Assembly: GCA_036365515.1 (NCBI GenBank)
Contig: CM070877.1
Span: forward strand, 69,781,522-69,845,521
Reading direction: 5' to 3'
Length of the DNA stretch: 64,000 nt
Source of the DNA: Torymus aiolomorphi
Lineage: Eukaryota; Arthropoda; Insecta; Hymenoptera; Torymidae
The notes under the pieces are model-generated. The model did no database searches and was not told the origin of the DNA. It saw only the letters and a list, made by a program, of their open reading frames with translations. Both the position numbers and the translations under genes were made by a program. The stretch's first letter is position 1, and the number at the start of each line of letters is the position of its first letter. Of the stretch, positions 21,835-32,834 are shown piece by piece.

Positions 21835-24800
21835 CTGCAAATTAACTTGCATCACAGTAAAAGCGCCTCAGTGGTATTAACCAGGTGCATAACTGTCAGG
21901 CACACAAGCCCAGCTATTGCGCTGGTGCAAGAACCCTGGCTGGTCAGGAACGAGATACAGGGACTGTCGGTCACGGGGCGCATCTACGCGAGTGGGGAGC
22001 ATGTGGGGCAAAGAGCATGCGTGGTTGTGAAAGGGCTGGAGGCGACGCTCATGCAGGAATTCTCAACGAGAGACCTAGCGGTGGTAAGAATTCGTGGGAA
22101 GGATGGGGTCAACAGGGGCAAAGAGTTCATCGTAGCCTCTGCTTACTGTGCGCATGAGAGAAAATCTCCCCCAGACGAGGTTAAAAGGTTAACCAGGTAC
22201 TGCAGGAAGGAAGGACTCGGGCTCATTGTTTGATGTGATGCCAACGCCCACAATGAGGCGTGGGGTAGCACGGACACAAATGAGCGTGGGGAGGAACTCC
22301 TGGAGTACCTGATTGAGGAAAACCTCGTGGTCTTAAACACAGGTGCGGAACCGACCTTTGTCACGTCTAACAGAAGCGAGGTACTCGATATCACCTTCTG
22401 TAGCGGACTGATGAAGGGATGGGTTTACGACTGGAGAGTCTCTGAGGAGCCCTCCATGTCGGACCATAGGATTATCAGAGCCACCTTGAGGGGCATTGTC
22501 TCCAACGTGGTCTGGTATAGGGATCCCAAGAAAACAGACTGGGATGGCTTTAGGGCCTCATTACGGCGACGCATAGTCGGATTCAAGGGGAGATATGGTA
22601 CGCCGAACGAGCTGGAACGCACCGAGGCCTTTATCAGGACGGTGATCACAATGGCGTTCCAGGAAAATTGTCCCATCACGCAAAAAATCACTGGACGCAG
22701 CAAGCTCAAGTGGAGTAAAGCGTTGGAGGTAAGGCGGAAGGAAACAGGTAGGCTCTTTAATAGAGCGAGGAAAAAGAACACGATAGAGACTTGGGAAGCC
22801 TACAAGGCTAGTCAAAGACTCTATAACAGCCTCATTAGAGAGGAAAAACGGGACTCTTGGAGGAAATGGTACTTAGAGTGTAGTACCATAAGCGACACGG
22901 CTAGACTTTTCAAAGTCCTAGCAGGGGCTCCAAGTGGGGAACTAAGGCTAATAAGGAAGGCTGACGGGAGTTATACTAGGACACTGGAGGAGACCCTGCA
23001 GATACTTTTGGAGACCAATTTCCCTGACTTCGGGTGGACGGGCGGGGCGGGTGAGCCCCCCCCCCCCCCCCCGAGGGCTGGTAGAAAGGCTGATTGGAGT
23101 ATAGCAGGGCAGGTAGTCACGGCTCCAAGGGTCAAAAAGGCTGTCATGTCCTTTGAGCCCTACAAAGCACCAGGCATGGATAACATCACCCCAGTGCTGC
23201 TGCAACAGGGCCTGGAGGAGATGACGGGACTGCTGACGGGGGTAATGAGGGGCTGCATAGCCCTTGGGTACACACCCAGGCAGTGGCTTAAAACAAAGGT
23301 CATTTTCATCCCCAAGCCAGGGAAGAAGAGTTACACGGAAGTGAAAGATTACCGGCCCATTAGCCTCACGTCATTTCTTTTGAAGACGCTGGAAAAGCTG
23401 GTGGACGGTTATCTTAAAGAAGGACCTCTGAAGATCTGTCCGCTTCACGAGGAACAACACGCGTATCGCACGGGCAGGTCAGTGGAAACAGCGCTTCTTT
23501 CAGTGGTCAACTACGTTGAAGAACAGCTTGAGCTGAAAGGAGTATGCATAGGAGCCTTTCTGGACATTGAAGGAGCGCTCAATCGGACCTCTAGGGAGGC
23601 GATCCAGAAGGGTGCGGCAGAACATGGTATCCCTAAGAGCATCATTGACTGGATCATGAGCTCCTTGGTAAGTAGGGAACTGACGACCTCCTGGATGGGA
23701 CACTCGATAGGTGGGCGAGTATCCGAAGGCTATCCCCAGGGTGGGATTTTGTTCCCCCTGCTGTGGAGCCTGGTGCTAGACAGTCTACTACGAGTACTAA
23801 ACGGGATGGGAGTCAAGGCGGTAGGATATGCGGACGATATAGCTATCCTAGCGAGGGGGGCTTATGAAGAAGTTCTTAGGGACTTGGTTCTGGAGCCCTT
23901 AAGGCAACGGAGGAGTGGTGCAGTAGGAAAGCATTGCGACTTCAAGGGGATAAATCGGTAGCCCTTATCTTCACAAAGCGCTATAAAATCAGAAAGCTGA
24001 GAAAGATGAAGGCGGGAAACGTAGAGATTCCTTTCGCGGAGGAAACCAAATATCTGGGGGTTATCCTCGATAGGAAGTTACTCTGGCGCAGGCACCTAGA
24101 GGAGAAATGTAGGAAAGCAATATCCACTTTCTGGCAATGCAGAAGAGCATTGGGTGCAAGGTGGGGAGTGGGTCCGCGGCAAATGCACTGGATCTACTCT
24201 GCCATTATTGTGCCGAGGTTAACGTTTGCCTCAGTAGTCTGGTGGAGTAGGACACTGCGGAGCACGGATTGCGCGAAGCTGGACCGGGTACAGGCGCTGT
24301 TCTTAAGGGGCATAGCTGTCACTAGGAGGAGTACGCCCTGTGCCGCTATGAGGACCATGCTGAACCTACCGTCTCTGACACTACACATCAAGTTTGAGGC
24401 AATGAATACGGCATACCGGCTTGGTTGCGTCGGTCTGTGGAAAACGGACAGCAAGAGGCATAAACGGCTGTTCGGAGGTGCACTGAGGGAGCTCTGGAAA
24501 GAACCCCAGGATAAAATACCACCTCGACCGGTAAGAAAAGGGAGATATAAAATCCACATTTCGGAGAAGGAGAGGTAGGAGGAATGTAGACCCAAACACG
24601 GCGAAATTTGGTTCACGGACGGGTCTAGGGCAAAGGAGGGGGTGGGAGCTGGCTTCTGTGGACCTAGGCAGCAGGACAGCTTCTGGTTTAGGATGGAAAG
24701 CTACAACACGGTTTTCCAGGCCGAGGTACTCGCGATCAAGTCATGCGCGGAGGAACTAACAAGGGCTGGCAAGTCGGGCAAGACTATTTGGATCTGCTCG

Positions 24801-25430
24801 GACAGCCAGGCGGCATTGAGAGCCAGCGAGAAGACCGTTACTTGCTCTAAGTTAGTAATGGAAACAAAGACCTCGTTGGATGAACTAGGTACGGTTAACC
24901 TTCTCAACTTAACCTGGATCCCGGGTCACTCCGGTTGGAAAGGTAACGGAAGGGCGGATACTCTTGCTAAACAAGGGGGTCGTACTCACGGTCCCATTAC
25001 ACAGCAAGGTGGCATGCCGGCAAGAAGGCCGGAGCAGGATAGCTGCTCACATCAGGAGCATATGTAAGGCGAAGTGGCTCGCGACTGATGGTTGCAGCAA
25101 ATCCAAGGCCATGTGGGGAGTAACGGGTGACCGATGGGGCGGAGAACTTCTCTCCCTTGGCAGGTGGCAACTCAGAAGGGCAGTGGAACTGATAACAGGG
25201 CACTGCGACCTGCGGGGTTTCCAACACACAATAGGTAAGGCAAGCTCCCCGTACTGTACCGGTACGGGGAAGACTGTGAGGAAACGCCAATCCACGTGAT
25301 CTGTAAGTGCCCTGCACTGGCGGCCTGCAGAAGGAAGTGGTTTGGCAGGGCTGTGGCAACACCAGAAGAGATCAGGGAGCACAGCATTAGGGAGGTCCTA
25401 GATTACTGCTCTGCAATTGGCCTCCCCTAA
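21811..25430 (+). pseudogene. LINE ORF2: endonuclease, RT and RNase H
   Basis: The ATG at 21811 (MADTQVDILQINLHHSKSA) starts an exonuclease-endonuclease-phosphatase domain with the QINLHH and VQEPW motifs; CDANAH and SDHRII follow. A TGA at 22231-22233 replaces the residue before CDANAH (a one-base change from GGA). RT: VIFIPKPGKKSY, DYRPISLTSFLLKTLEKLVD, FLDIEGALN, GYPQGGILFPLLWSLV and GYADDIAIL; the catalytic Asp pair is intact. A frameshift lies near 23900-23915. A TAG at 24576-24578 precedes RNase H (FTDGSRAKEG, FQAEVLAI, CSDSQAAL, WIPGHSGWKGNGRAD). Another shift near 25258 precedes the C-terminal Cys/His motif (HVICKCPAL). The stop is at 25428-25430. Confidence 0.9.
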
Positions 25431-25710
25431 GGTCGGACCCGAGGTAGGTGGGGAATAGCGTACAATGTCAAGCAAGCTAAGGGCGCTACACCGTTTTGGT
25501 CCCCACGAGTTCACAATCTAATCTAATCTAAGAAATGAATATTTCGTCGTGTTTGGAAATTAAGCTAATTTGAACTTCCCGCAGTCGTGCGCGAATTTGC
25601 TATATGCACTGCACAGCCGCGGCGCGGCAGCACAGCACAGCGCTACAGATGAGTCGCGGTATTGATTTTTGCAGTGCGCTCGTATACTTTTATCTCTCTC
25701 TCATAAGTAA

Positions 25711-25880
25711 ATGGGAGAGCCAAGAGCCTCGCATTTCGAAGGGTTGTGGGAAGCTGCAGTACGGAGTTTCAAACATCATCTTGTTCGAGTTATAGGAGAC
25801 GCTACCCTCTCCTTCGAAGAGTTCAGCACATTAACCACCAAAATTGAGGCCTGTCTTAATTTAAGACCGCTCTCTCAAAT
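25711..25880 (+). pseudogene. BEL/Pao integrase scrap
   Basis: About 55 codons read ASHFEGLWEAAVRSFKHHL ... FSTLTTKIEACLNLRPL. This matches the catalytic-Glu region of the BEL integrase at about 8070-8200 of this window, though it is clearly divergent and belongs to another BEL family. No ends are visible. The flanking 25532-25700 shows nothing. Confidence 0.8.
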
Positions 25881-25982
25881 AAAAAGCAAAAACGCGTCTA
25901 TCATGACCGTGCTTGCGAATATAGAAACGTGGGTGACCCAATGCAGCAATCTTGGTTCGGGTGGTGATCGCGCCGCGTCGCT

Positions 25983-26622
25983 CGCCAGTTATATTTGAGA
26001 ATGTGTATCGGACTTGCATTTCGCGCTGCATCTAGCACATCATTTCTCCACACAAAACAGAGTAGTGCACACAGATAAGTGTGAGTCTCGAGATCGATGG
26101 AGTTAATCCCGATCTGGCCACCCGAGACAGGAGAAAATTAAAAAACGCCTCCTATAGGTATCTTGCGCTCCTAAGGATGGGTCGCGTTTGAGGTGGGGGG
26201 TATAACGGAGATCACAGATTCGGTGCATAGTAGAACCCATAGTAGTGTAACGGGATTACAGATTTTCGGAGAAACAGAAAGAAATAGGCGATAGCATTGG
26301 GATTTGAACCCGATTCGTCCGGACGAGAGTCGAGCGCTCTAACCACGGCGCTACCGATAGCACACTCACCCAGCCAAATATATGCGTGATTTCTCGGAAT
26401 GCTGGTATCACAGGGCTCTACTATGCGCCGACTAGCGCCGAATCTGTGATCTCCGTTATACCCCCCACCTCAAACGCGACTTATCCTTAGGATCGGGATT
26501 AACTCCATCGATCTCGAGACTCACACTTATCTGTGTGCACTACTCTGCTTTGTGTGGAGAAATGATGTCCTCGATGCAGCGCGAAGTGCAAGTCCGATAC
26601 ACATTCGCTAATGCAACTGGCG
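25983..26622. mobile_element. Foldback element with 230-260 bp inverted arms
   Basis: The left arm runs from CGCCAGTT (25983) to about 26240, and the right arm from about 26393 to AACTGGCG (26622). Shared segments include GTGTATCGGACTTGCA, GCACACAGATAAGTGTGAG, AGTTAATCCCGATC and GGTGGGGGGTATAACGGAG. The left arm holds an extra segment of about 56 bp (after GATC at about 26115) that the right arm lacks. The loop holds a tRNA-like sequence on the minus strand. No target duplication was established. Confidence 0.8.
26289..26356 (-). tRNA. tRNA-like sequence, probably a pseudogene or SINE head
   Basis: On the minus strand the ends CGGTAGC and GCTATCG pair over all seven acceptor positions (one G-T). 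A box-B/T-arm sequence GGGTTCAAATCCC is perfect, and a box-A-like TAGCGCCGTGG is present. It is only 68 bases. The middle contains the palindrome TCGTCCGGACGA, and I could not fold a normal 5-bp anticodon stem, so no amino acid is assigned. It lies in the loop of the 25983-26622 foldback element. Confidence 0.5.
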
Positions 26623-26667
26623 CTACAATGTTTTGGGGGTGGAGAAGGACCCGCGGCGCGTACGTGA

Positions 26668-26821
26668 TTCGCGGCGAAGCTTGGCGCGAAGAAGCTCAGC
26701 AAATAGCTGACCGTAAGCTGCAAAAAAAGCAAGGCTCTTCGTGCCGCGGCGAAGCTTGGCGCGAAGGAGCTCAGCAGCGTAGCTGAGCGTAAGCTGCAAA
26801 AAAGCAAGGCTCTTCGTGCCG
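26668..26821. repeat. Tandem duplication, about 77-bp unit
   Basis: Two adjacent copies of CGGCGAAGCTTGGCGCGAAG ... AAGCAAGGCTCTTCGTGCCG lie head to tail with few differences (AGTAGC-type changes in the middle). The sequence is non-coding. It borders the right arm of the foldback element. Confidence 0.85.
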
Positions 26822-26829
26822 CAGCTCGT

Positions 26830-27689
26830 AGGCGCGTGTGTGCGTGTGCGTGAGACAGTCGTGCTGTTGTGAGAATGCGATCGAGAGGTTAGGCGAGCGA
26901 TAGCCAAAAATTCTCGATCTAAAGTGCCGACGAGAAGAGATCTCGATCGCGGAAATTTTTGTTCGTTAATTGTTTTTAACAATTAAAATTTTTTCTTAAA
27001 GACAATTATTTTTCTTAGCGATAATTTTTTTTTTTAATTAATTTTTACCCGACATGATAATTTTTTTTCTTTGTTTCTCTCTCGTCTTACCTATACGAAT
27101 TATTTTCTTTTGGTCGGAAAATAAAATTTCTTTTTCTTACTCGCGCAGTTCATGGGAAATCGAGAGAAAGTCGGCAAGCGCTCTCGGAGCAAAAAGTTGA
27201 CTGTGCGCCCGAGTGAAAACTCGAGCGCAAAAATCCCCTCGAACTTCAAAACTTTTTATTTTTTTTTAGGTGAAAATTATTTTGATATTTTTGTGATATT
27301 GTCTGTTTTGACACGCACGCACGCACACACACACCCACCCACCCACACACACACATATATAACATTTTTTTATTTTTTTTTCACATATATTTATTTTAAA
27401 AGTGCAAGTGCGAGTAGTTGAGCGTAATTGATTACAAATAGTAATTAATTACAGAAATAGCTTTTATTTTTTTTTTAGAGCCGTAAACGAGAAATCCTCG
27501 TGCGTTATCGAGGTTAAGAGCAACCGCCGGAGCTCTTAAAAAATAACCCGCGTTCGCGTTGAAAAAGCTAGCTCACGGATTGAAAAGGCAAACTCTCTGC
27601 AATCAACCTGGATACTACTCACGCTAGTAAAACAAGTTGGTGGGGAAGCGCACAGCCAATTGACACCATTGCCCGCTCATCGCAGTTTG
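26830..27689 (+). other. Leader-like region upstream of the Gypsy gag
   Basis: AT-rich non-coding sequence contains a CA-rich microsatellite at about 27310-27356. A splice-acceptor-like CTTTTTCTTACTCGCGCAG ends near 27147. It may be the 5' leader of the Gypsy element that follows. The expected 5' LTR (starting TGTAACGCGT as at 32835) is not present here, so the 5' end appears to be lost or replaced. Confidence 0.4.
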
Positions 27690-28850
27690 CGGAATCTGCG
27701 ATACTCAATTGGGCGTATACACAACCCGAAGAGGAGATTAACGAGGCCATGCAAGCTCTTGGTCTACAGCAATCAGATCTGCAGTCAGTGAATATGCTGA
27801 CAACGATCAAGTGACTTATGGGCAATTATAGTGCCGCCGATTTCGTGCTAGAGCCGGAGCTGTCGGAGCAGCAAGCGTTTGCCAAACGAGAGCAGTCCTG
27901 AAGGGTGTTCATCGACTTACCGTTGATGAACAATTCTGGGTCGACTATTGTGGATCCAAATACCGACCCAGACCTCACGCACCCGTTCACCACGCTCCTT
28001 GATCACCCGATAGTGAGGCAGATACTCTCGGAGTCAAGCGGCCAGAAGGTTTCCCGGACAGAGCTATTGAGCTCCGCAGCATCCACCGGGACATCGCCAG
28101 CCGAAGCCGAGGGACAGCTCCAACAGCAACAGCTCCAACAGTAACAATAGCAACAGCAACAACTGCAGCAGCAGCAAATGCAGCAACAGCAGCTGGAGCG
28201 ACAACAGCAACAAAGGCTGGAGCAGCATCGACGGCAGCAATAGCAACAACAGCAGGATCAGCAGCGACGGCAGCAGGAGCAGCAGCAGGAGCAGCAGCAG
28301 CGGCAGCAAGCGCTCCTGGAAGAGCAGCGCAGGCAACGATAATATCAAAGCAACCAGGAAGAAGAGTCGTTGTTGGCACGAAATGGGCAGGGCGGGTTCT
28401 GGCAGCAATCACGAAACCAGCCGCAGCTACAAAACCTGGAGTGGCCGCGACAGCGACCCGATGGGTTATGGCCAAATGTTTATCGGCCTTGACGAAGAAA
28501 GGCACCGACGAGAATAGTGGGCAAAAACCTAACCCGCAGCGGCCCAGAAAATCCAAGAAGTAGGGTAACTGGGATAACAGGCAGCGGGAGGGCGGGCCAG
28601 CTACCAACCAGCCTAGTGGAGGTAACAGCTCAACCTACCAGGCTAGGCCGCAAAGCCCGAGAAATAACAGACCTCCACAAAGGTCAGAGTACTGAAGGGA
28701 ACCCGGATATGAGCAAAAGGGAGGCAATCCCAAGCCCAATGCCGCCGGATACCAACAGGGAAACGGCCAAGGGCCCAGGTAAACATAAACACATGCCCGC
28801 CCCCAGCTCTGTCATCAGAAACCGACGGTAACTCGGTCCAATCGTCTGAA
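27690..28850 (+). pseudogene. Gypsy gag with glutamine-rich tract, many stops
   Basis: The frame reads LNWAYTQPEEEINEAMQALG, passes stops near 27812 and 27899, and continues as FIDLPLMNNSGSTIVDPN. It then enters a glutamine-rich tract (28105-28345) coded by CAG and CAA. In that tract TAA at 28142, TAG at 28148, TAG at 28241 and TAA at 28340 interrupt the Q run, all in frame and each one C-to-T step from CAA, CAG or CGA. No CCHC knuckle is visible up to the protease. The gag call comes from position ahead of the protease and composition, not from a recognised capsid fold. Confidence 0.55.
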
Positions 28851-29126
28851 GGGGAGACCGGAGAAGTGCCCGTCACTCAACCGAATGAAGTCAACCAAGA
28901 ATCTTGCTCGCGATGGTGGCTTCAAGTAGCTGTAGCTGGCTACAGGCTACGAGCACTCTTCGACACAGGAGCTTCCTGGACTGGGATGAATTCTATCGGC
29001 CGACAGCTCGCTACGGCCTGTGGAAAAGAATCAATCCCAGCCAGCAGCCTAACAGCACGGGTGGCAAACGGGCAGAGCATAGCAGTGGTTGACTACGGAT
29101 TGCTACTTGGGGGTAAACTTCATTAA
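28851..29126 (+). pseudogene. Gypsy retropepsin
   Basis: An open frame of about 90 codons holds LRALFDTGASWTGMN, the DTGAS active site of retroviral-type aspartic proteases, followed by the expected ARVANGQSIAV segment. It stops at 29124-29126 in place of running on into RT. The enzyme would process Gag-Pol. Confidence 0.8.
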
Positions 29127-29249
29127 GAAGTTTAGCGCCGTCTTAGACCCCTTAGACAACACGCTGAATCTCAAGGATGACGATGCAAGCGTATAGTTAG
29201 AAGTAGCCGCCACAACCGCAAAAACACCGTGTCCGTATCACCTATAGAG

Positions 29250-30060
29250 TTGGCGGACCCAACAGAGGAACAGCGCAAAGAGGCAGAAGCTTTAGTAGCT
29301 CAGCTGGTCGGAAACAGCCTAGCACCACTAGGGTGTACTTCGTGGGTCGAGCATGCAATAGACGTCGGATCTACAGGATCCATTAAATAGAAGTACTACC
29401 CTGTATCTCAGAAACTCGAGGAAGAGATGCACAAACAGGTGGAGGAAATGCTAGTCGCGGGGATAATAAGCCTCGACAAGCGGCTGATCAAGCCACGTGG
29501 TAATGGTACGCAAGTCCAACGGGAAGTTCCGTTTCTGTGTGGACTTCAGAAAAGTAAACGCAGCGTCAAGGCCAGACGTGTACCCGTTGCCATACATGGA
29601 AAGTATCTTGCGCAAACTGCAGAAAGCACCATACATCTCCACATTGGATTTAAGCAGTGCGTACCACTAGATACCACTTAGCCCGGAGTCCAAAGAGACT
29701 ATGGCCTTCACCGTGCCAGGCAAAGGGCTATTCCAATTTACGAGAATGCCCTACGGTTTTTCGTATTCCGGAGCGTCCTTCCAGAGGATGATTGACAAAG
29801 TGATCGGTCCCGAACTCGAATCTTTTGCTTACTCGTATCTTGAAGATATAATAATAGTCACACAGACATTCGAGGAGCATAAAGAGGTTATAAAAAGAGT
29901 TCTGGACAGGATACGGGACGTGTGCCTTACAATAAATCGCGAGAAGAGTGTCTTCTGCCGCGATGAGGTCCAATATCTCGGGGTCATAGTAAATAGAGAT
30001 GGTTTTAAGCTAGACCCCGCGAAAGTGATACAAACGACCACTGGTACCTCAAGATCGTGA
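29250..30060 (+). pseudogene. Gypsy reverse transcriptase, damaged active site
   Basis: The reading starts before KYYPVSQKLEEEMHKQVEEM (TAG at 29388-29390 at its head, where related elements have Gln). It shifts frame near 29480-29520 and continues with FRFCVDFRKVNA, STLDLSSAY (TAG at 29668-29670) and FTRMPYGF. The polymerase box reads YLED, where the family has YLDD: the first catalytic Asp is Glu. Downstream come CLTINREKSVFC and VQYLGVIVNRDG, then the frame ends at 30058-30060. The RNase H domain that should follow is absent. Confidence 0.85.
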
Positions 30061-30109
30061 AAGAGGTTCAACAGCGGCCGCGAGACTTCCCCACGTTCAA
30101 GCTGGCGGG

Positions 30110-31313
30110 GGGGAGACTCTACTAGTACGAAGCAAATGAAGTCATAGACGAATCTCTTAGACGCGACGATGCATGGAAGTTAGCGGTCCCTCACGAAAAG
30201 CGACGCGAAGTACTGAGAGAATGCCGTGACCCTGGGCACTTGGGCAGCGAGAAAACTCTAGAGAGAGTAAGGCGAGAGTATTATTGGCCACACATATCTC
30301 GAGATGTGGCCAGATATGTGAACCAGTGCCAAATCTGCCAGCAGTGCAAAGTCGAATAGCGCGCTCCAGCAGGATTCATGGGACGTCGCATTACAGAGCG
30401 TCCATGGCAAATCGTGGCCAGCGACATTATGGGGCCCCTCCCTAAAATCACACACGGCCACGAATACATTCTCATCTTCCAGTGCCTGTTCACACGCTGG
30501 ATTGAAGTAATTCCGATAAAAAGGGCAGATGGTAAATCGGTAATAAAAGGACTCAACGATCGAGTATGTCTGCGATCCGGAGTTCCGGAGTTGTTTCTCT
30601 CCGATAACGGGACTGAATTTAAGAATGCACCCTTCAAGGCATTCTTAAAAGAGAGAGACATGCATCACACGTTTACACCCCCATACCACCCTCAGGCCAA
30701 TCCTGTCGAGCGTGTGAACCGAACGGTGAAGACAATGATCATGTCTTACGCAGAGGAAAATCACCGGTCCTGGGATGAGAAACTGAATGAGCTGGCATTC
30801 GCATACAATACGGTCGAACAGAACTCATTTTACGGCCGACAGCCTGACCCGCCGAAGACACTGAGACGGGAGGAAGACAGGCTAGCTGAAGAACAAGGGC
30901 AGCAAGAGGAGCTAAATAATTGGGAGGCGCGCATGGACAAGCTCCGCGAATTGCACGTTCGGGCGGCGGCCAACGCGCAAGCGAAGCAGGCGCGATAGGC
31001 CAATTACTATGACGCTCATCGTCGACCTACAGAATTCTGTCTAGGCGATCGTGTATGGAGAGAGAATAGGGCACTATACTCTGCAGCTGAGGGGATTTCT
31101 GCCAAATTAGCCCCGAAGTACGCGGGGCCATACATGATTGTGAATATTCTAGGCGTAAACACCTACGAAATCCAAGGTGAGGATGGTCGAATGATACGTC
31201 CCGTCCATGCACAGCAACTCAAGCGTTACGTCTCTGCAGAACAGCCCAAGGACTACTTGCACAAAAGTAGTCAAGAAGTAGCCCGGTCGCTGCCAGAGGG
31301 ACTCTTCAGCTGA
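30110..31313 (+). pseudogene. Gypsy integrase, catalytic triad intact
   Basis: The H2C2 module lies at about 30190-30350 (PGHLGSEKTLERVRREYYWP, then CQICQQC). The catalytic Asp residues are in ASDIMGPL and LSDNGTEF and the Glu in NPVERVNR. TAG stops at 30357-30359 and 30996-30998 interrupt the frame, which otherwise reads through to 31311-31313. The C-terminal part GDRVWRENRALYS ... LAPKYAGPYMIV matches the GPY/F module of Gypsy integrases. The upstream junction with RT at 30060-30110 is an internal deletion that removed RNase H. Confidence 0.88.
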
Positions 31314-31674
31314 GAGTAGTACGCCAGCAGGCCACAGAAGTAGCCAGGGAATGTACAACCTCGGGTGATGGCTAAGCGGCGCGGTCCACCTCGTAAGACC
31401 GCACTATTAGTTAGGCCAGGAAAGCGTGCGAGCGATGGCCGGCCTACGCATGGAGCCGGTTCAACAGAACCCTAGCGAGGCCCAGGGAGGCCAAAGGGTT
31501 CAAAGAAGAAGCTCGCACCTGCTGACACCGGACCAATTAGTCCTCGTCGAACCCGAGCGTATAAAAAGCGCTAACTGTGCCGTCTAAAAATTGTGTCGTT
31601 CGTACCCATGTTCGTCCTTGTTTTCCGATCCTCAGTCTTACCCGTCCCCGGGATCAATTTGCCTATTGCAGGAC

Positions 31675-32686
31675 ATGCCAGGCCTGTCTACAGAGGTAGC
31701 GGAGACGGCGAAGCAGGTGATCGCTGAACTAATCCAATGTCAACCTGACCCCGCCGTCATCGACTTCTTGGAGTAGGTGGTCGAGGGCATTGATGTGGTG
31801 ACTGGCGCCTCAGCCAATAGAAGAGCCCCCCACCGTGGTGATCGAGAAGGTAGAGGCGCCGGAGCCAAGAAGGGGATCATCAGTGCCGGACGGTGGAGGC
31901 ACTGGTCCGGCCCCGCTTCGGCGTCCCCGCCCTCCGAAAGAGCAGCGGGAAAATATTGGGGCTCGGTCACAAGAAGAGGCACCAGCCATGCCGACTGGTG
32001 CAGGCCGAGTCTCCGAAGAGGATGCGATCCGAGCCCAGCGTTGTGCGCCGGAAAATGATGCCGGTGCAGCTCGGGCCGCAAAAGCAAAGAAAGGAGATGC
32101 TCTAACCTAGGCCCTAAGAAGTGTAGCGACCGATGGAGTCGGTGCGACCTGGGTCCCAGTGGAGCAGGCATTAACGGAAGCGCGGCGCCTAAGCCAGTCC
32201 TCGCGCGTAGCGGAGGACGCAGCCCTGGCCGCACTGGAGGCTTTTCTCCAGTGCCACGGTTAGGCCGGCAAGCGGCAAGCCGGCCGATGGGTCGGAATGG
32301 TCCAAGGCCGGCGCGAAGAGCTTGTGGCTGCCGCAGAGGCCAGGGCCGCTACGAAGCGCCGCGCCGCCCTCCAGAAGGCAGAAGAATCTCGCCTGGCTCG
32401 TGCGCGGTAACGCATGGAAGAGGTAAGGCGAGCCAGGGAGAAGGCGGGGAAGATGGCGCGCCGGGCCAAGAAAGAGGCCCAGCGCCGTCTTCAGCGAGAA
32501 GAGGAGCGCCTAGGAAGGGCGCTTGAAGAAGAGCGAGCGGCCCGGGAAGAGCTCGACGCTAACGCGCTCCCCCGGTGCTTCATGTGTGGCGAGCTTGGGG
32601 TGAAGAAATCTGCCCCAACCAAGCTCATCACAAGGGGTGCCAGACTTACTCCCGGGCCAGCTGAAGAGGGTGAGGCCAAAAATTAA
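31675..32686 (+). pseudogene. 3' ORF (coiled coil plus Cys motif), decayed copy A
   Basis: The ATG at 31675 follows a splice-acceptor-like TTGCCTATTGCAG. The product begins MPGLSTEVAETAKQVIAELI and matches the intact minus-strand ORF at 62783-63784. A TAG at 31774-31776 stands where copy B has CAG (Gln). Several frame changes follow. The C-terminal coiled coil (RRAREKAGKMARRAKKEAQR ...) and CFMCGELGVKKS reappear from about 32414 to 32686. I know no named family for this protein. It sits where env lies in other Gypsy elements. Confidence 0.75.
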
Positions 32687-32817
32687 AAAAAAAACCGGTG
32701 GCTCCGATTCTTCCTGATTCTTTTTTCGAACCTCCTTCTCCTAAACCTTACCACCATAGGTATAGGTACGACAACGGCAATGGATAGCAGAGCTGCTCAC
32801 AGGTCTCCTAAGCAGCG

Positions 32818-32834
32818 TCTGGGGGGGGGGGGGG
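32818..32834 (+). other. G-run acting as polypurine tract
   Basis: A tract of 15 or more G residues ends exactly at the first base of the LTR (32835). Copy B has the same C-run on the plus strand at 62640-62646, next to its LTR. A long G-run is an uncommon but chemically suitable plus-strand primer. Confidence 0.7.

Larger units (their letters stand above)
20272..25531 (+). mobile_element. LOA-type LINE, nearly full length
   Basis: A 5' UTR of about 520 bp is followed by ORF1 (20797-21834 region), ORF2 (21811-25430) and a short 3' UTR ending in TCTAATCTAATCTAA. ORF2 carries an AP-type endonuclease, RT and a C-terminal RNase H domain, the layout of the LOA/I group. The start is set only by where GC-rich sequence begins (around CCTCCCCTAGGGGC). 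No target duplication was found. Lesions are few compared with neighbours, so it is relatively young. Confidence 0.85.

Noticed and set aside
26289..26356. Functional tRNA gene with assigned amino acid
   Set aside because: Acceptor and T-arm are good, but the anticodon arm does not form a normal stem and the length is short, so only a tRNA-like call is made.
27987..28607. 206-codon Ala/Val-rich and 114-codon Leu-rich minus-strand frames
   Set aside because: They are the complement of the CAG/CAA glutamine tract of the Gypsy gag.
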